Assembly: GCF_034653355.1 (NCBI RefSeq)
Contig: NZ_JAYEER010000004.1
Span: forward strand, 2,418,001-2,482,000
From: Nitrospirillum sp034653355
Lineage (GTDB): Bacteria > Pseudomonadota > Alphaproteobacteria > Azospirillales > Azospirillaceae
Reading direction: 5' to 3'
DNA: 64,000 nucleotides
A model generated the notes under the pieces. The model saw only the letters and a list, made by a program, of their open reading frames with translations, searched no databases and was not told the origin of the DNA. The translations under genes and the position numbers were made by a program. This document shows, piece after piece, positions 37,013 to 48,637 of the stretch (position 1 is its first letter; every line of letters starts with the position of its first letter).

Positions 37013-37219
37013 ATGACCGACACGCGCCGCACTACCGCCATCGCCATCAAGCATTGCCTGGACAATCTGGCGCTGGACGCCCGCCGCAACAACATGGGGG
37101 AACTGGTCCACCTCCTGGGCCTTGCCTCCCTGGCTGCGGAGGACGCCGCCAAGGCCGCCGACAGCCGCGTCGTGGGCCTGCAGTCGCTGCTGGACCGCAC
37201 CCCTCAGGGGCGCTGCTGA
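37013..37219 (+). CDS. Small helical hypothetical protein
   Basis: This 68-residue protein begins MTDTRRTTAIAIKHCLDNLALDARRNNMGELVHLLGLASLAAEDAAKAADSR. It is fully helical by appearance and has no membrane segment. The ATG at 37013 is preferred over an upstream TTG at 36998. It is flanked by its own terminator and is not part of an operon. It is not recognised. The regular Leu/Ala heptad spacing suggests it may oligomerise. Confidence 0.6.
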   Translation: MTDTRRTTAIAIKHCLDNLALDARRNNMGELVHLLGLASLAAEDAAKAADSRVVGLQSLLDRTPQGRC

Positions 37220-37284
37220 CAAGCCACTGCCGACTGGACCGCGGGCCTCTCCGAAGGGGGAAGGAGCCGCCGGTTCAGAACATG

Positions 37285-37341
37285 AAAACGGATGAACCGG
37301 ACGGCGGCCGATCTGACCGCCTTTCGGTTCATCCGTTTTTT
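37285..37341. terminator. Long bidirectional terminator
   Basis: AAAACGGATGAACCG (37285-37299) and its exact complement (37325-37339) form a 15-bp perfect stem around a loop that has its own short GC inverted repeat, followed by T on the plus strand. It lies between two convergent genes and serves both. Confidence 0.9.
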
Positions 37342-37383
37342 CTTTGTGGAAAACTTGAAAGAACGGTGACGTGTCGCGCCACG

Positions 37384-38799
37384 TCAGTTCTTGGCGGGAT
37401 CGTCGCCCTTGCGGCGGCGGTGGCCGTCATCCTCTTCGTCCGAGTCGAGGGGGCCGTCCCCATCCTCGTCGAAGTCATCCTCGTCAGCCAGCAGGGTGTC
37501 ATCCTCGTCCCAGCTGCCGGCGTTCCAGCCGCCGGCCGGCCATTCCGGCGCACCGGGCGGCAGGCCCTCGTCGCCATTGCCCGAGGCCTCGCCCACGGGC
37601 AGGGATTCATAGCCACCGATCTGGGCACGGCGGATTTCCCGTTCCAGCATGGCCACGGCGTCCATCGCCAGGGGTGAGCCATGCAGCCCTTCAGGCAGGC
37701 CGTAGGAGAACACGGCCAGCGTGGCCCGGCCGCCGACAACGGCGCCGCGCAACCACAGATGGCAGCGCCGGCGGCGCCCATCCTCCACCGCCGTGTGGGT
37801 GAAACGGGCCAGCACCTCGTCATCCGCCAGGGCGTCGACGCTGCCCAGGCCCACCTGGCCATCCGGCCCGTCGGCGAACTGGGCGGCGATGCGACGCAAC
37901 AGCACGGCCGGCGGCAGGCCGTCGCCCCCCTCCGCCGTGATGGCTTCCCAGTCCAATCCCGCCGCCAACGCCAATTCCAAGGCCAACTCCGGCTCCATAT
38001 CGTCGGGCGGCGGATAATCGTGCACGACCACGCGCAAGGTCTCATCCGCCTCGGCATCGTCCGGGCGGCGGAAATGGCTGGTCTCGGGCCCGCCCAGATC
38101 GTCCTCGTCCTCGTCGCTGCTCCGCCAGTCCCAGGGCAGGCGGAAGCGGAGGACATCGGCGTGCACGATGTTACGCATGGTGACGGCGCTGACGGGGCCC
38201 TGGTCCGCGGGGCCGAATTCCATGCGGCCGATTTCATCACCCAGGCGGTCCAGCAGGGCACCCAGGCCGGGCACCCAGAATTCCTCACCCGGCACGTACA
38301 GCTGCAGCGTGGCGACGCGCACACGGTCGGGCGGACGGAAATCCGCCATCTTCCACACGAAGACCTGCGCTTCGGGGATGCGGGCGCCGACACCCAGGGC
38401 CGCGGTGGCGGCGGTGGCCTGATCCAGCGTCTGGCCCGGCTGCGGGACCGCCGGCAAGGCCGCGCAATAGGCGATCCAGCGGCGGTCGCCCGAGGCCATG
38501 GCGGTCACGCCCGGCGGCAGCAGGTGATCGCGGTCCAGGTACTGCAACGCGTCCTCGGCATCCACGCCGTAGTCGTTGGCGTAAGTGGTGACGGAGACCA
38601 GCAGGTCCAGCGGGTGGCCGCCCACCGGGCGCCCGTCGGTGGCCGCCCACAGCACGGGCGACTGCAGGGCCAGGCCGCCGTCATCGCGATAGATGCGGGT
38701 CCAGGTCGCGGGCAGGCAGATGCGCACGGCCCCGCCATGCACGCCCATCCACTGCCAGTCGCCGCTGGCGAGGTCTATGTCCAAAGTCCGCTGTCCCAT
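37384..38799 (-). CDS. Uncharacterised 471-residue protein with acidic tail
   Basis: This 471-residue cytoplasmic protein is not recognised. It has a beta-rich N-terminal half (VRICLPATWTRIYRDDGGLALQS, then LDLLVSVTTYANDYGVDAEDALQYL), a middle part with repeated hydrophobic strands, and a very acidic, Gly-rich disordered tail (about 400-471; DEDDTLLADEDDFDEDGDGPLDSDEEDD). An internal acidic linker (SSDEDEDDLGGPE) separates two similar-sized halves. It has no signal peptide or membrane segment. It is monocistronic; the next leftward gene (an ABC permease) ends 163 bp upstream. No function is proposed. Confidence 0.75.
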   Translation of the reverse strand: MGQRTLDIDLASGDWQWMGVHGGAVRICLPATWTRIYRDDGGLALQSPVLWAATDGRPVGGHPLDLLVSVTTYANDYGVDAEDALQYLDRDHLLPPGVTAMASGDRRWIAYCAALPAVPQPGQTLDQATAATAALGVGARIPEAQVFVWKMADFRPPDRVRVATLQLYVPGEEFWVPGLGALLDRLGDEIGRMEFGPADQGPVSAVTMRNIVHADVLRFRLPWDWRSSDEDEDDLGGPETSHFRRPDDAEADETLRVVVHDYPPPDDMEPELALELALAAGLDWEAITAEGGDGLPPAVLLRRIAAQFADGPDGQVGLGSVDALADDEVLARFTHTAVEDGRRRRCHLWLRGAVVGGRATLAVFSYGLPEGLHGSPLAMDAVAMLEREIRRAQIGGYESLPVGEASGNGDEGLPPGAPEWPAGGWNAGSWDEDDTLLADEDDFDEDGDGPLDSDEEDDGHRRRKGDDPAKN

Positions 38800-38962
38800 G
38801 GCGCGGCACTCTAGGCAAGCCGGCCCGCCGTTGCAAACCCTCCGCCAGCAGGCCAGCCAGTACAGCCGCGCCCCCAGAACATGGCTGGAAAGGACGAATC
38901 CCGCAAAATCCCCGCCGCGCCAAGGACATGCAAGTCCCAGGCCCGTGTTGTGGTGGCGACCA

Positions 38963-39811
38963 TCAATTCCGCAGGCGGTAGCCGCGATGCAGCAGGGTGC
39001 CTGCGATGGCCAGCAGCGCGACGTTCACGGCCACCAGCACCAGGACGGCCAGCGCCGCCTGGTCCTGGCCCTGTCCCAGGAAGCCGATACGCACGCCGTC
39101 GATGGCGTAGTAGATGGGATTGGCCTGGACGATGGCGCGCAGCATCCCCGGCATGCCCGCCACCGGGGCGAAGAGCCCGGACAGGAAGATCAGCGGGGTG
39201 AAAACGAAGGTCATGGCCGCCGACAAGTGGTCCCACTTCACGCTGATGAGGCCGGTCAGCACGCCGAAGGTGGCCATCATGGACGAGCCCAGCACCACGA
39301 ACAGCAGCACCAGCGCGGGATCGGCCATGGGCGCCTGCCAGAAGATGAGAAACCCCACCCACACGGCCGCCCCGCTGGCCACACCGGCGGCCATGGCGGA
39401 GAGGACATAGGCGGCCAGCATTTCGGCCGCGCCCACCGGCGCCATCAACTGATCCAGGATGGCGCCCTCCATCTTGGCGTAGAGGATGGAGAACGAGGGG
39501 ATCTGCACCGACTGGGTCAGCAGGGACAGGGTCACCAGGCCCGGCACCAGGAAAGCCAGGATGGCGTCGCCCTCGGGCGTGCCGCGCTTGTCGCCCAGGC
39601 CAAAGGAGAAGACGGTGAAGTAGAGGGCGGCGGACAGACCGGGCGCCACCAGGAACAGCATGGCCAGCTTGCGCAAGCGCTTGATCTCCCGCCCCAGCAG
39701 GGTCAGGAAGCCCAGGGTGTTGAAACGGCGATGGTGCCGGCGGCGGTCGGGCCGGTAGGCCCCGGCCGGCAACGGCGTTTCGGCACCCAACCCAGTCGCC
39801 GGCATGTCCAT
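38963..39811 (-). CDS. ABC-2 type transporter permease
   Basis: This 282-residue inner-membrane protein has six predicted helices in the ABC2_membrane layout, after an N-terminal amphipathic stretch FNTLGFLTLLGREIKRLRK. Conserved blocks FLVPGLVTLSLLTQSVQIPSFSILYAKMEG and PLIFLSGLFAPVAGMP are typical of drug/polysaccharide export permeases. It follows a paralogous permease gene by 4 bp and probably forms a heterodimer with it. No ATP-binding subunit is adjacent. Confidence 0.88.
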   Translation of the reverse strand: MDMPATGLGAETPLPAGAYRPDRRRHHRRFNTLGFLTLLGREIKRLRKLAMLFLVAPGLSAALYFTVFSFGLGDKRGTPEGDAILAFLVPGLVTLSLLTQSVQIPSFSILYAKMEGAILDQLMAPVGAAEMLAAYVLSAMAAGVASGAAVWVGFLIFWQAPMADPALVLLFVVLGSSMMATFGVLTGLISVKWDHLSAAMTFVFTPLIFLSGLFAPVAGMPGMLRAIVQANPIYYAIDGVRIGFLGQGQDQAALAVLVLVAVNVALLAIAGTLLHRGYRLRN

Positions 39812-39815
39812 GGCG

Positions 39816-40655
39816 TCAGGCCTTCAGCTTGTAGCCGGTGGAGACCATGCGCAGCGCCACCAGCCAGAGGACCAGGTTGATGCCCAGCATCACGGCGATG
39901 CCGGTCCCCAGCGTGCCGTCGGTGCGGCCGATGAAGCCGTAGCGGAACCCGTCGATGAAGTAGAAAAAGGGGTTCACATGGGCGACGGTGTGGAAGAAGC
40001 GCGGCGCGCTGTCCAGCGTGTAGAAGGTGCCGGACAGGAAGGACAGGGGCGTGATCACGAAGTTGGTGATGGCCGCCATGTGGTCGAACTTGTCCGCCCA
40101 GATGCCGCCGATGAGGCCCAGCAGCGACAGCAGCATGGAGGCCATCACGGCGTGGAACAGGACGTAGAAGGGCGCATGCAGGCCCAGCGGCACCACCAGC
40201 TGGATGACGATCCAGGTGACGAAGCCCACCATCAGCCCGCGCACGATGCCGCCGGTGACGAAGGCGGACACGAATTCGAATGGCGACAGGGGCGGCATCA
40301 GCACGTCGACGATGTTGCCCTGGACCTTGGACACCAGCACGGAGGAGGAGGTGTTGGCGAAGGCGTTCTGCGCCATGCCCATCATGATCAGGCCCGGGCC
40401 CAGGAAACGCAGGAAGGGCACGTCGCCCACCATGCGCACCACCCCGCCCAGGGCCAGGGCGAACACGGAATAGAACAGCAGCGTCGTCACCACCGGCGCG
40501 GCGATGGTCTGCACCCATACCTTCAGGAAGCGCCGTATCTCCCGTTTCGTCAGGGTGGTGAAGCCCACCCAGTTGATGGCGCCCAGGGCCCGGGGGGCCG
40601 GGACGGGCGTCGCGGCGGCGATGCCGGACAAGGGAGACTGCTGCAGCATGGTCAT
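39816..40655 (-). CDS. ABC-2 type transporter permease (paralogue)
   Basis: This 279-residue permease has the same six-helix layout as the next gene and clear similarity to it (GFTTLTKREIRRFLKVWVQ, FLGPGLIMMGMAQNAFANTSSSVLVSKVQG, PLSFLSGTFYTLD). The N-terminus has a Pro/Ala-rich cytoplasmic stretch before the first helix. The start could be the ATG at 40655 or 40649. The pair lacks a nucleotide-binding subunit here, so it depends on an ATPase encoded elsewhere. Confidence 0.87.
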   Translation of the reverse strand: MTMLQQSPLSGIAAATPVPAPRALGAINWVGFTTLTKREIRRFLKVWVQTIAAPVVTTLLFYSVFALALGGVVRMVGDVPFLRFLGPGLIMMGMAQNAFANTSSSVLVSKVQGNIVDVLMPPLSPFEFVSAFVTGGIVRGLMVGFVTWIVIQLVVPLGLHAPFYVLFHAVMASMLLSLLGLIGGIWADKFDHMAAITNFVITPLSFLSGTFYTLDSAPRFFHTVAHVNPFFYFIDGFRYGFIGRTDGTLGTGIAVMLGINLVLWLVALRMVSTGYKLKA

Positions 40656-40813
40656 GGGATCAGGGCGCCCGTGCGGAGGGGTCCGGGAATGAAGCCCCCG
40701 GCAAGGCTGGGCCCGACCTTAACGCCGCATCCCCCGTCCGGCAATATGAGCGGCGTCACAGGCGTCGGCACGACGATGGCGTGGGGGCCTTCCCTCGCGC
40801 TACCATCGCCGGC

Positions 40814-41426
40814 ATGACCGACGACCTTTTCGACCCGCCCGCTCGCCCCACCGCCCACCAGCCCGCCCAGCGCCGGGGCCCGAGGCGGGTCAGCGCCGCC
40901 TACCTGGAACGCGCCGCCCTGCATTACCTGGAGCGATTCGCCGCCTCCACCGCCGCGCTGCGCCGGGTGCTGATGCGCAAGGTGGAAATGTCGGCCGCCG
41001 CCCATGGCACGGAACCGGGCGCAGGGGGCGGAGTGGGTGGAGGTGCTGATCGCCCGCTATCAGCAAAGCGGCCTGCTGAACGACCGCGTCTATGCCGAGG
41101 GCAAGGTCGCCAGCCTGCATCGCCGGGGCGGGTCCACCCGCACCATCCGGCAGAAGCTGGCGGCCAAGGGCGTGGACGGCGACCTGGTCGACGCCGCCCT
41201 GGGGGAGTTGGCCCGGGACCTGGGCGATGGCGGGGAGGGTGCCACCGACCTGCGCGCCGCCCATGCCTACGCCCGCCGCCGTCGCCTAGGCCCCTTCCGC
41301 CCGGAAGAGGACCGGGCGGCCAAGCGCGACAAGGATTTGGCGGCCCTGGCCCGCGCCGGCTTCGACTTCGACACCGCCGCGCGCGTCGTCGACGCGGCCG
41401 ATCCGAATGATGTGTTGGAAGGCTAG
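40814..41426 (+). pseudogene. recX: Regulatory protein RecX, single-base frameshift
   Basis: The two frames together encode a RecX of about 203 residues, a modulator of RecA. Frame one gives SAAYLERAALHYLERFAASTAALRRVLMRKVEMSAAAHGTEP. Frame two continues QGAEWVEVLIARYQQSGLLNDRVYAEGKVASLHRRGGSTRTIRQKLAAKGV, with the family motif LNDxxYA. The switch is at a run of three G (41017-41019); with two G the protein reads straight through. Total length is 3n+1, as expected for one extra base. The stop codon overlaps the stop of the convergent channel gene (CTAG). The break is either an assembly error or a recent loss. Confidence 0.85.
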
Positions 41427-43871
41427 ACCGGGAAGGGGATGCCCTCCTGGTCGAAGCGCAGCTTCAGGCGGCGGTTGAACTCGCGACCCACGGCCAGCTG
41501 GCGGCGGGGTCGGGTCTTGATGCGGAACTTGATCTTCACCGCCTTTTCCGCGAACTCGCTGACGCCCAGGATTTCCAGCGGCGCCAGGATGCTCGGTTCC
41601 GAACAGGCTGTCGTTCTGCAGCTCCTCCCCGATCTCGGTCATGATCTGGGTGGCCCGGTTCAAGTCGGTGGCGTAGGCGATGCCGAAATCGGCGGTGAAG
41701 TAGCTGTAGTCCTTGGTCAGGTTGGAGATGCCGGTGACGGCGCTGAACGGCACGGTGTGGACGGCGCCGCTGTCGTCACGCAGGCGGATGGTGCGGATGG
41801 TCAGCCCCTCCACCGTGCCGGTGTAGCCGGCCAGCGTCACGGAATCCCCGACGGAGATGGTGTCCTCGAACAGGATGAACAGGCCGGTGATGACGTCCTT
41901 GACAAGGGACTGGGAGCCGAAGCCGACGGCGACGCCGAGGAAACCGACACCGGCCAGCAGCGGGGCGATGTTGACCCCGATCTCCGCCAGCACGGTCAGC
42001 CCGACCATGACCAGCAGCATCACCAGCACGACGTTGCGCACCAGGGGCAGCAGGGTGCGGATGCGGGGACTGCGTTCCACCAGGCGGCCGTGGCGGTCGG
42101 TGGTGCTGAGGTAGCGTTCGATGCCGCCGCTGACCAGTTCCCAGACGATCAGCGCGAAGACGACCATGAGGACGATGGTGAGCAGGGAGGCGCTGACCCG
42201 CTGGCCGATGGGCGTGCTGAGCCAGCCGAAGCTGTCCATGCCCCAGGCCTGCAGCACGGTCAGCAGGCCCACCAGCCACACCACCACCTTGGCCCCCCGG
42301 TGCAGGATGGGCAGATAGCGGTTGGCACGGGATTCCAGCAGGGGATACTGGCGCTTCAAATCATCCGGGATGGCGAAGCCGCGCCGGATCAGGCGATCGA
42401 TCCCCTCCATCAACAGGCGGGCCACGATCAGGGTCACGACGCTGATCAGGGTGGCGCGGGAAACGAAGCCGAAGCCACCCTTCACCTCCAGCGCCCAGAT
42501 GCCGTAGATGGCCACCAGGTAGACGATGGCCAGGATGTGCCAAACCTCCGCCAGGCGGCGGCGCACCAGGCCCCAGGCGCTGGACGCCGGCGGCCTGGCC
42601 GGCACCATGGGGTTGTCACCGGAAATCTCGGCCGCCAGCTGCGCCTCGAGCGCGCCATCCTCATGTAGGTCTTCCGGCTTCAGGGGTTCCCGTCCCCGGA
42701 GCCAGTCGGCCACGCTCTGCCGGTTCTGCAGCACCAGGATCACCAGCATGATGCCGACGATCAGGCCCACCACCTTCAGCAGCGCCATGTAGGGCCGGTA
42801 GGGCAGGCCCAGCTGAAAGGCCACCTGGGCCACGAAGTAGCCGTAGACGGCGGTCAGGGCGATGCGGCGCACCCAGATGTAGATGTAGTGCGCCGTCTCA
42901 TCCCCCACGGGCAGCAGGCGCAGCGACGGGGCGCCCGGCGACAGCAGGAAGCGGGCCGCCAGCGTCGTGCCCTGGACCAGCAGGCTGGACAGGATGATGC
43001 CCAGGGCCGCCATGGAGGCGGGCTTGGGCGGATGGGTCAGCGTCTGCACGCCGTAGGCCGCCAGGGCGAAGGCCACCATGGGCACGATGTCCAGCAAGGT
43101 GCGGGCCAGCAGCAGGCCCAGGCGCACGCCCCAGTTCCTGGGCTGGCGATGCTCCAGCCCGCGGCGGGGGCGCGCCAGCAGCCAGAAGGTCGCCAGACGG
43201 GCGGCGTAGCCGGCGACCACCACCAGCAGCACCTCGCCCAGCAGGATGCCCCACTGCGCGCGCAGGCGGGGGTCGGACATCTGGCGATCCAGCCAGCGGT
43301 AGGCCTTGGGCAGATCCAGCAGCGCTTGGCCGGCGGCCGCGACCTCTTCGCTGAATTCCTCGATGCGGTCGGACAAGGCGTCCAGCATGCGGGCGCCCAG
43401 CGCCTCCACCTCCAACTCTTGCGCCGGGGCCGGGGCGGCGGCGGGAGCCGGGGTGGCCGGGGCCGCGACGGTGGGGGTGGGCGCCGGGATGGCGGCGGGA
43501 TTGGCGTCGGCCAGCAGCTTCAGCTGGGCGATCAGGGCGTCACGGCGCTGAGGGTCCTGCAGGGTCTGCAACAGGGCCGCCGCCTGGGACGAGGCGGCCG
43601 GCGAAACGGCGTTCGCCGCCGGAGCCGCGGGCACGGGCACCGGGACGGGAACGGCCACCGGCTCTTTCGCGGGCTCATGCCGGGGTGCCGGCCCCTCTGG
43701 CGGCGCGACATCGGCCGATGGCGCCTTTTCCGGCTTCTTGTCCGTTTCAGGCTGGGGCAGGTCGGACGTGGCGGGAATGGGCACGGTCTGCGCCCGGGCA
43801 GGCGGGGCAAGGGGCGACAGCAGCAGGGACGCCAAAAGCGCAAGGGGAACGGGAAGGAGAACTTTCCGCAT
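41423..43871 (-). CDS. MscS-type mechanosensitive ion channel (large), frameshift near C-terminus
   Basis: This protein of about 815 residues (after correction) has a signal peptide (MRKVLLPVPLALLASLLLSPLAPPARA), a Pro/Ala-rich periplasmic part to about residue 200 and about eleven membrane helices. The MscS core has LLAGVGFLGVAVGFGSQSLVKDVITGLFILFEDTISVGDSVTLAGYTGTVEGLTIRTIRLRD. The frame changes at 41599-41600. Removing one base from the pair restores a normal MscS end (DSLFEPSILAPLEILGVSEF...QEGIPFPV) that stops at 41423. Without correction the frame runs through recX to 41286 with no similarity. Length 3n+1 fits one extra base. The start is chosen for the signal peptide; an ATG at 43907 is also possible. 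Confidence 0.85.
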
Positions 43872-44149
43872 CGTCCGCAACCATCCGGTAGGCAAATCTG
43901 GGATCATGGAAGGGCCGAACGTTAACCTTAAAGGGTAGGCCTGCCAACGGGGCAGGGCGGGGACGTTGCCGTAAAGCACAGGCCCCGAAGCACAGTTTCG
44001 GCCAAAATGGTCGTTGCGCCGTAGGCAGGCCGGGCAGGGCGCACTATCCTTGCAAATGTGGCGGCGGCACGGCGCGCAAGCCGGCCGGCCACGATTTGAC
44101 ACACCCTTACCCGGGCGGGCACCTGAACCGATCCCCCCCGGCCGAGCCT

Positions 44150-44872
44150 ATGAGCGACCGGCGTATGGCCACGGACAGTCCCGACGACACCACACCAAAT
44201 GCCGCCTTGGGCGCCGACGATCGAAAAATCCCCGAGAGCAAGCTGGTGGCGGCCAAGCGCGCCTGGGCGCGGGAAGGCCGGTTGCTGACCGGCGCGCAGG
44301 CCGATCCGGCGCGGGCCCGGCCGCGCCTGCCGCCAGGACAGCGCCTGGTGACCAACTGGCCGGTGCTGGACCTGGGCATCCAACCAGAGGTGGGCGCGGC
44401 CGACTGGACCCTGACGGTGGACGGCCTGGTGGACCAGCCCCTCAGCTGGAGCTGGGCCGACTTCCAGGCCCAGCCGGCCTTCAGCGACACATCCGACATC
44501 CACTGCGTCACCTCGTGGTCGCGCTACGACAACCACTGGCGGGGCGTTTCCGCCCGCCACATCGTGGACCTGGCCCGGCCCCAGGCCGACGCCGCCCACG
44601 TCCTGCTGCACAGCCATGACGGCTACACCACCAACCTCAGCCTAGCGGCGTTCAGCGCGGCCGACGTGCTGCTGGCCACCACCTGGGAGGGGAAGCCCCT
44701 AACCCGGGAACATGGCGGGCCGGTGCGGCTGGTGGTGCCCCAGGCCTATTTCTGGAAATCGGCGAAATGGCTGCGCCGCATCCAGTTCATCAACGACGAC
44801 ACGCCAGGGTTTTGGGAGGTGCGGGGGTACCATAACGAGGGCGACCCCTGGACCGAACAACGGTACGGTTGA
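44150..44872 (+). CDS. Molybdopterin-dependent oxidoreductase, sulfite oxidase/YedY-like
   Basis: This 240-residue protein has the oxidoreductase molybdopterin-binding fold. The molybdenum-ligating Cys is in SDIHCVTSWSRYDNHWRGV, followed by GYTTNLSLAAFSAADVLLA and the C-terminal KSAKWLRRIQFINDDTPGFWE...HNEGDPW. It resembles the YedY/MsrP-related group without a Tat signal, so it may be cytoplasmic. Substrate unknown. The start could be 44150 or 44165. A glutathione peroxidase follows 89 bp downstream. Confidence 0.85.
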   Translation: MSDRRMATDSPDDTTPNAALGADDRKIPESKLVAAKRAWAREGRLLTGAQADPARARPRLPPGQRLVTNWPVLDLGIQPEVGAADWTLTVDGLVDQPLSWSWADFQAQPAFSDTSDIHCVTSWSRYDNHWRGVSARHIVDLARPQADAAHVLLHSHDGYTTNLSLAAFSAADVLLATTWEGKPLTREHGGPVRLVVPQAYFWKSAKWLRRIQFINDDTPGFWEVRGYHNEGDPWTEQRYG

Positions 44873-44961
44873 GGCACGGGATCATGAGAGCTGACATTTC
44901 CACCAGCCACGCCACCGCGCCACCGCCCCCACGCAATCCCTCCATCCCCCAGGGTAAGTCC

Positions 44962-45480
44962 ATGGAGCAGACGAAGACGCGGGAACGGCTGAACGCCCAT
45001 AGCTTCACCTTCCCCAGCCTGACCGGCGACGGCACCATCCCGTTGCTAGGCTTCAAGGGGCGACCGGTGCTGGTGGTGAACACGGCGTCGGCCTGCGGTT
45101 ACACCCCGCAATATGCCGAGCTGCAGATGCTGTGGACCCGCCTGCGCGACCGGGGCCTGGGGGTGCTGGGCGTGCCATCCAACGATTTCGGCGGGCAGGA
45201 ACCGGGCGGCCCGGCGGACATCGCGCAGTTCTGCGCCACGCGGTATGGCGTCGACTTTCCCCTGACCGCCAAGCAGTCGGTCATCGGCCCCAACGCCCAC
45301 CCCTTCTTCCAATGGGTGGTCAGCAGCGTCGGGGAAGCCGGGTGGCCGCGCTGGAACTTCCAGAAATACCTGATCACCCCGGATGGCCGCCTGGCCGAAA
45401 TCTGGCCCTCGCCGGTGCGGCCCATGGCCGACGTGGTGCTGGAGAGCATCCAGACGCTGCTCAACAAAGCCGGGCTCTAG
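44962..45480 (+). CDS. Glutathione peroxidase family protein
   Basis: This 172-residue peroxidase of the GPx family uses Cys45 in NTASACGYTPQY instead of selenocysteine. The other catalytic residues are present: Gln in PSNDFGGQEPG and Trp-Asn in RWNFQKYLI. Such Cys-GPx proteins reduce hydroperoxides, often with thioredoxin. The ATG at 44962 has AGGGTAAG upstream; the frame is open to 44869 but the extra residues do not fit the family. It lies after the molybdoenzyme gene and is convergent with the histidine kinase gene. Confidence 0.92.
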   Translation: MEQTKTRERLNAHSFTFPSLTGDGTIPLLGFKGRPVLVVNTASACGYTPQYAELQMLWTRLRDRGLGVLGVPSNDFGGQEPGGPADIAQFCATRYGVDFPLTAKQSVIGPNAHPFFQWVVSSVGEAGWPRWNFQKYLITPDGRLAEIWPSPVRPMADVVLESIQTLLNKAGL

Positions 45481-45519
45481 GGCGGTCGCGGGCCTATCTT
45501 TGGCTTAGAGTTTAAACCG

Positions 45520-47561
<2,042 letters not shown>

Positions 47562-47786
47562 CCTGGCAATACCTTTCCGCTTCCCTCGGTTATGTGGCCC
47601 TTGGGTCCCCTGCGGCTTCGCAGGCGCGCAGGATAAACCCATTCCTAACCCCAAAGATACAACGGCGGGTTAACATCCTGTCACAAAGTGTAGGGTGGTG
47701 GCGAAAGCGGACGGCGATGGAAGGGGCGACAACAAGCGGCCGCTGTCGCTATATCTGAAGCCCCGCAACCGACCGGCGCTGGCACC

Positions 47787-48053
47787 TTGACCGACAGCCC
47801 CATCCCCTCCACCGGCCCCGATCCCGGGGTCCCCGATCCGGACGATCATGTGGCGAGCCCCTGCACCCGCGTCTGCCGCATCGATGCGCGCAACGGCCTG
47901 TGCGCCGGCTGTCAGCGCACCTTGGAGGAGATCACCTTGTGGGGCGGGATGACGCCGGACCAGCGGCGCGCGGTGCTGGCCAGCCTGCCGGAACGGCGCA
48001 AGGCGACGCGCACCCTGGCCCGCTGGCGCCACGGCGGCCAGACGGAGAGGTAA
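47787..48053 (+). CDS. DUF1289 domain protein
   Basis: This 88-residue small protein has the DUF1289 Cys pattern SPCTRVCRIDARNGLCAGCQRTLEEITLWGGMTPDQRRAVLASLPERR, with four Cys likely to bind a metal. It starts with TTG; no better start is available in frame. Function unknown. It is the only gene on this strand between the kinase and the small gene at 48074. Confidence 0.88.
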   Translation: MTDSPIPSTGPDPGVPDPDDHVASPCTRVCRIDARNGLCAGCQRTLEEITLWGGMTPDQRRAVLASLPERRKATRTLARWRHGGQTER

Positions 48054-48073
48054 GGAACGGGAAGAAGGACGGA

Positions 48074-48286
48074 TCAGTCCGTCCCGGCTTCCGAATCGTC
48101 GCCCTCGGCGAAGGCGCGGGCGCCCCACATCAGGCGTTCGATCTCACGGATTTGGTCGCCCTGGCGGCGCAACCGTTCGGCGTTGACGACATTGCCGCCC
48201 GGCGCCCCGTTGGAGCCCGAGCCCTTGGAAGCCCTGGGTGCCCGCTTGGGGCTGTCCTCCCCGCCAAGATCGTCCGCGCCAGCCAT
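48074..48286 (-). CDS. Small hypothetical protein
   Basis: This 70-residue protein starts MAGADDLGGEDSPKRAPRASKG and ends in a helical part NVVNAERLRRQGDQIREIERLMWGARAFAEGDDSEAG. The helix has an amphipathic look and charged residues typical of small adaptor proteins, but the family is not recognised. It is convergent with the DUF1289 gene, 20 bp between stops. Confidence 0.5.
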   Translation of the reverse strand: MAGADDLGGEDSPKRAPRASKGSGSNGAPGGNVVNAERLRRQGDQIREIERLMWGARAFAEGDDSEAGTD

Positions 48287-48637
48287 CGACCGCCTCATCG
48301 ACCGGACGCCGATGCCGTGCCACGGGCGCCCTCTGGTTCATGCAAGTATCACGAAGCGTATCATGGCCCTGGGCCCCCCGCATCCGGGAAAGCCCGCCAA
48401 ATCGTTCGGACAGGGTGATAATAAGGAGGCGGTGTGACCTGATTTCAACGGTCCCCCACCCCCTACCTCCGCAGTAGGCTGCCGCTGGGGTTTCGCGTGG
48501 CGGATATGCCGCGCGATCATCGCATCATCACCCTCAAACCGCTCCGTTCCCACGCCCGTGATCGCGGGCCCCGCAGGGCGCGGCGAAGATGGCAGGGTCC
48601 GGATGGGCCCACCCGCGGGGCGAACTAGCGCGAAGCG
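48287..48637. other. Intergenic region before the small hypothetical gene
   Basis: About 350 bp without a supported gene; short frames here lack similarity and ribosome binding sites. A perfect hairpin TAGCGC-GAA-GCGCTA (48626-48640) overlaps the gshB stop codon, without a T run. Confidence 0.45.

Noticed and set aside
48338..48553. 71-codon minus-strand frame between gshB and the small hypothetical gene
   Set aside because: No start signal or recognisable sequence.
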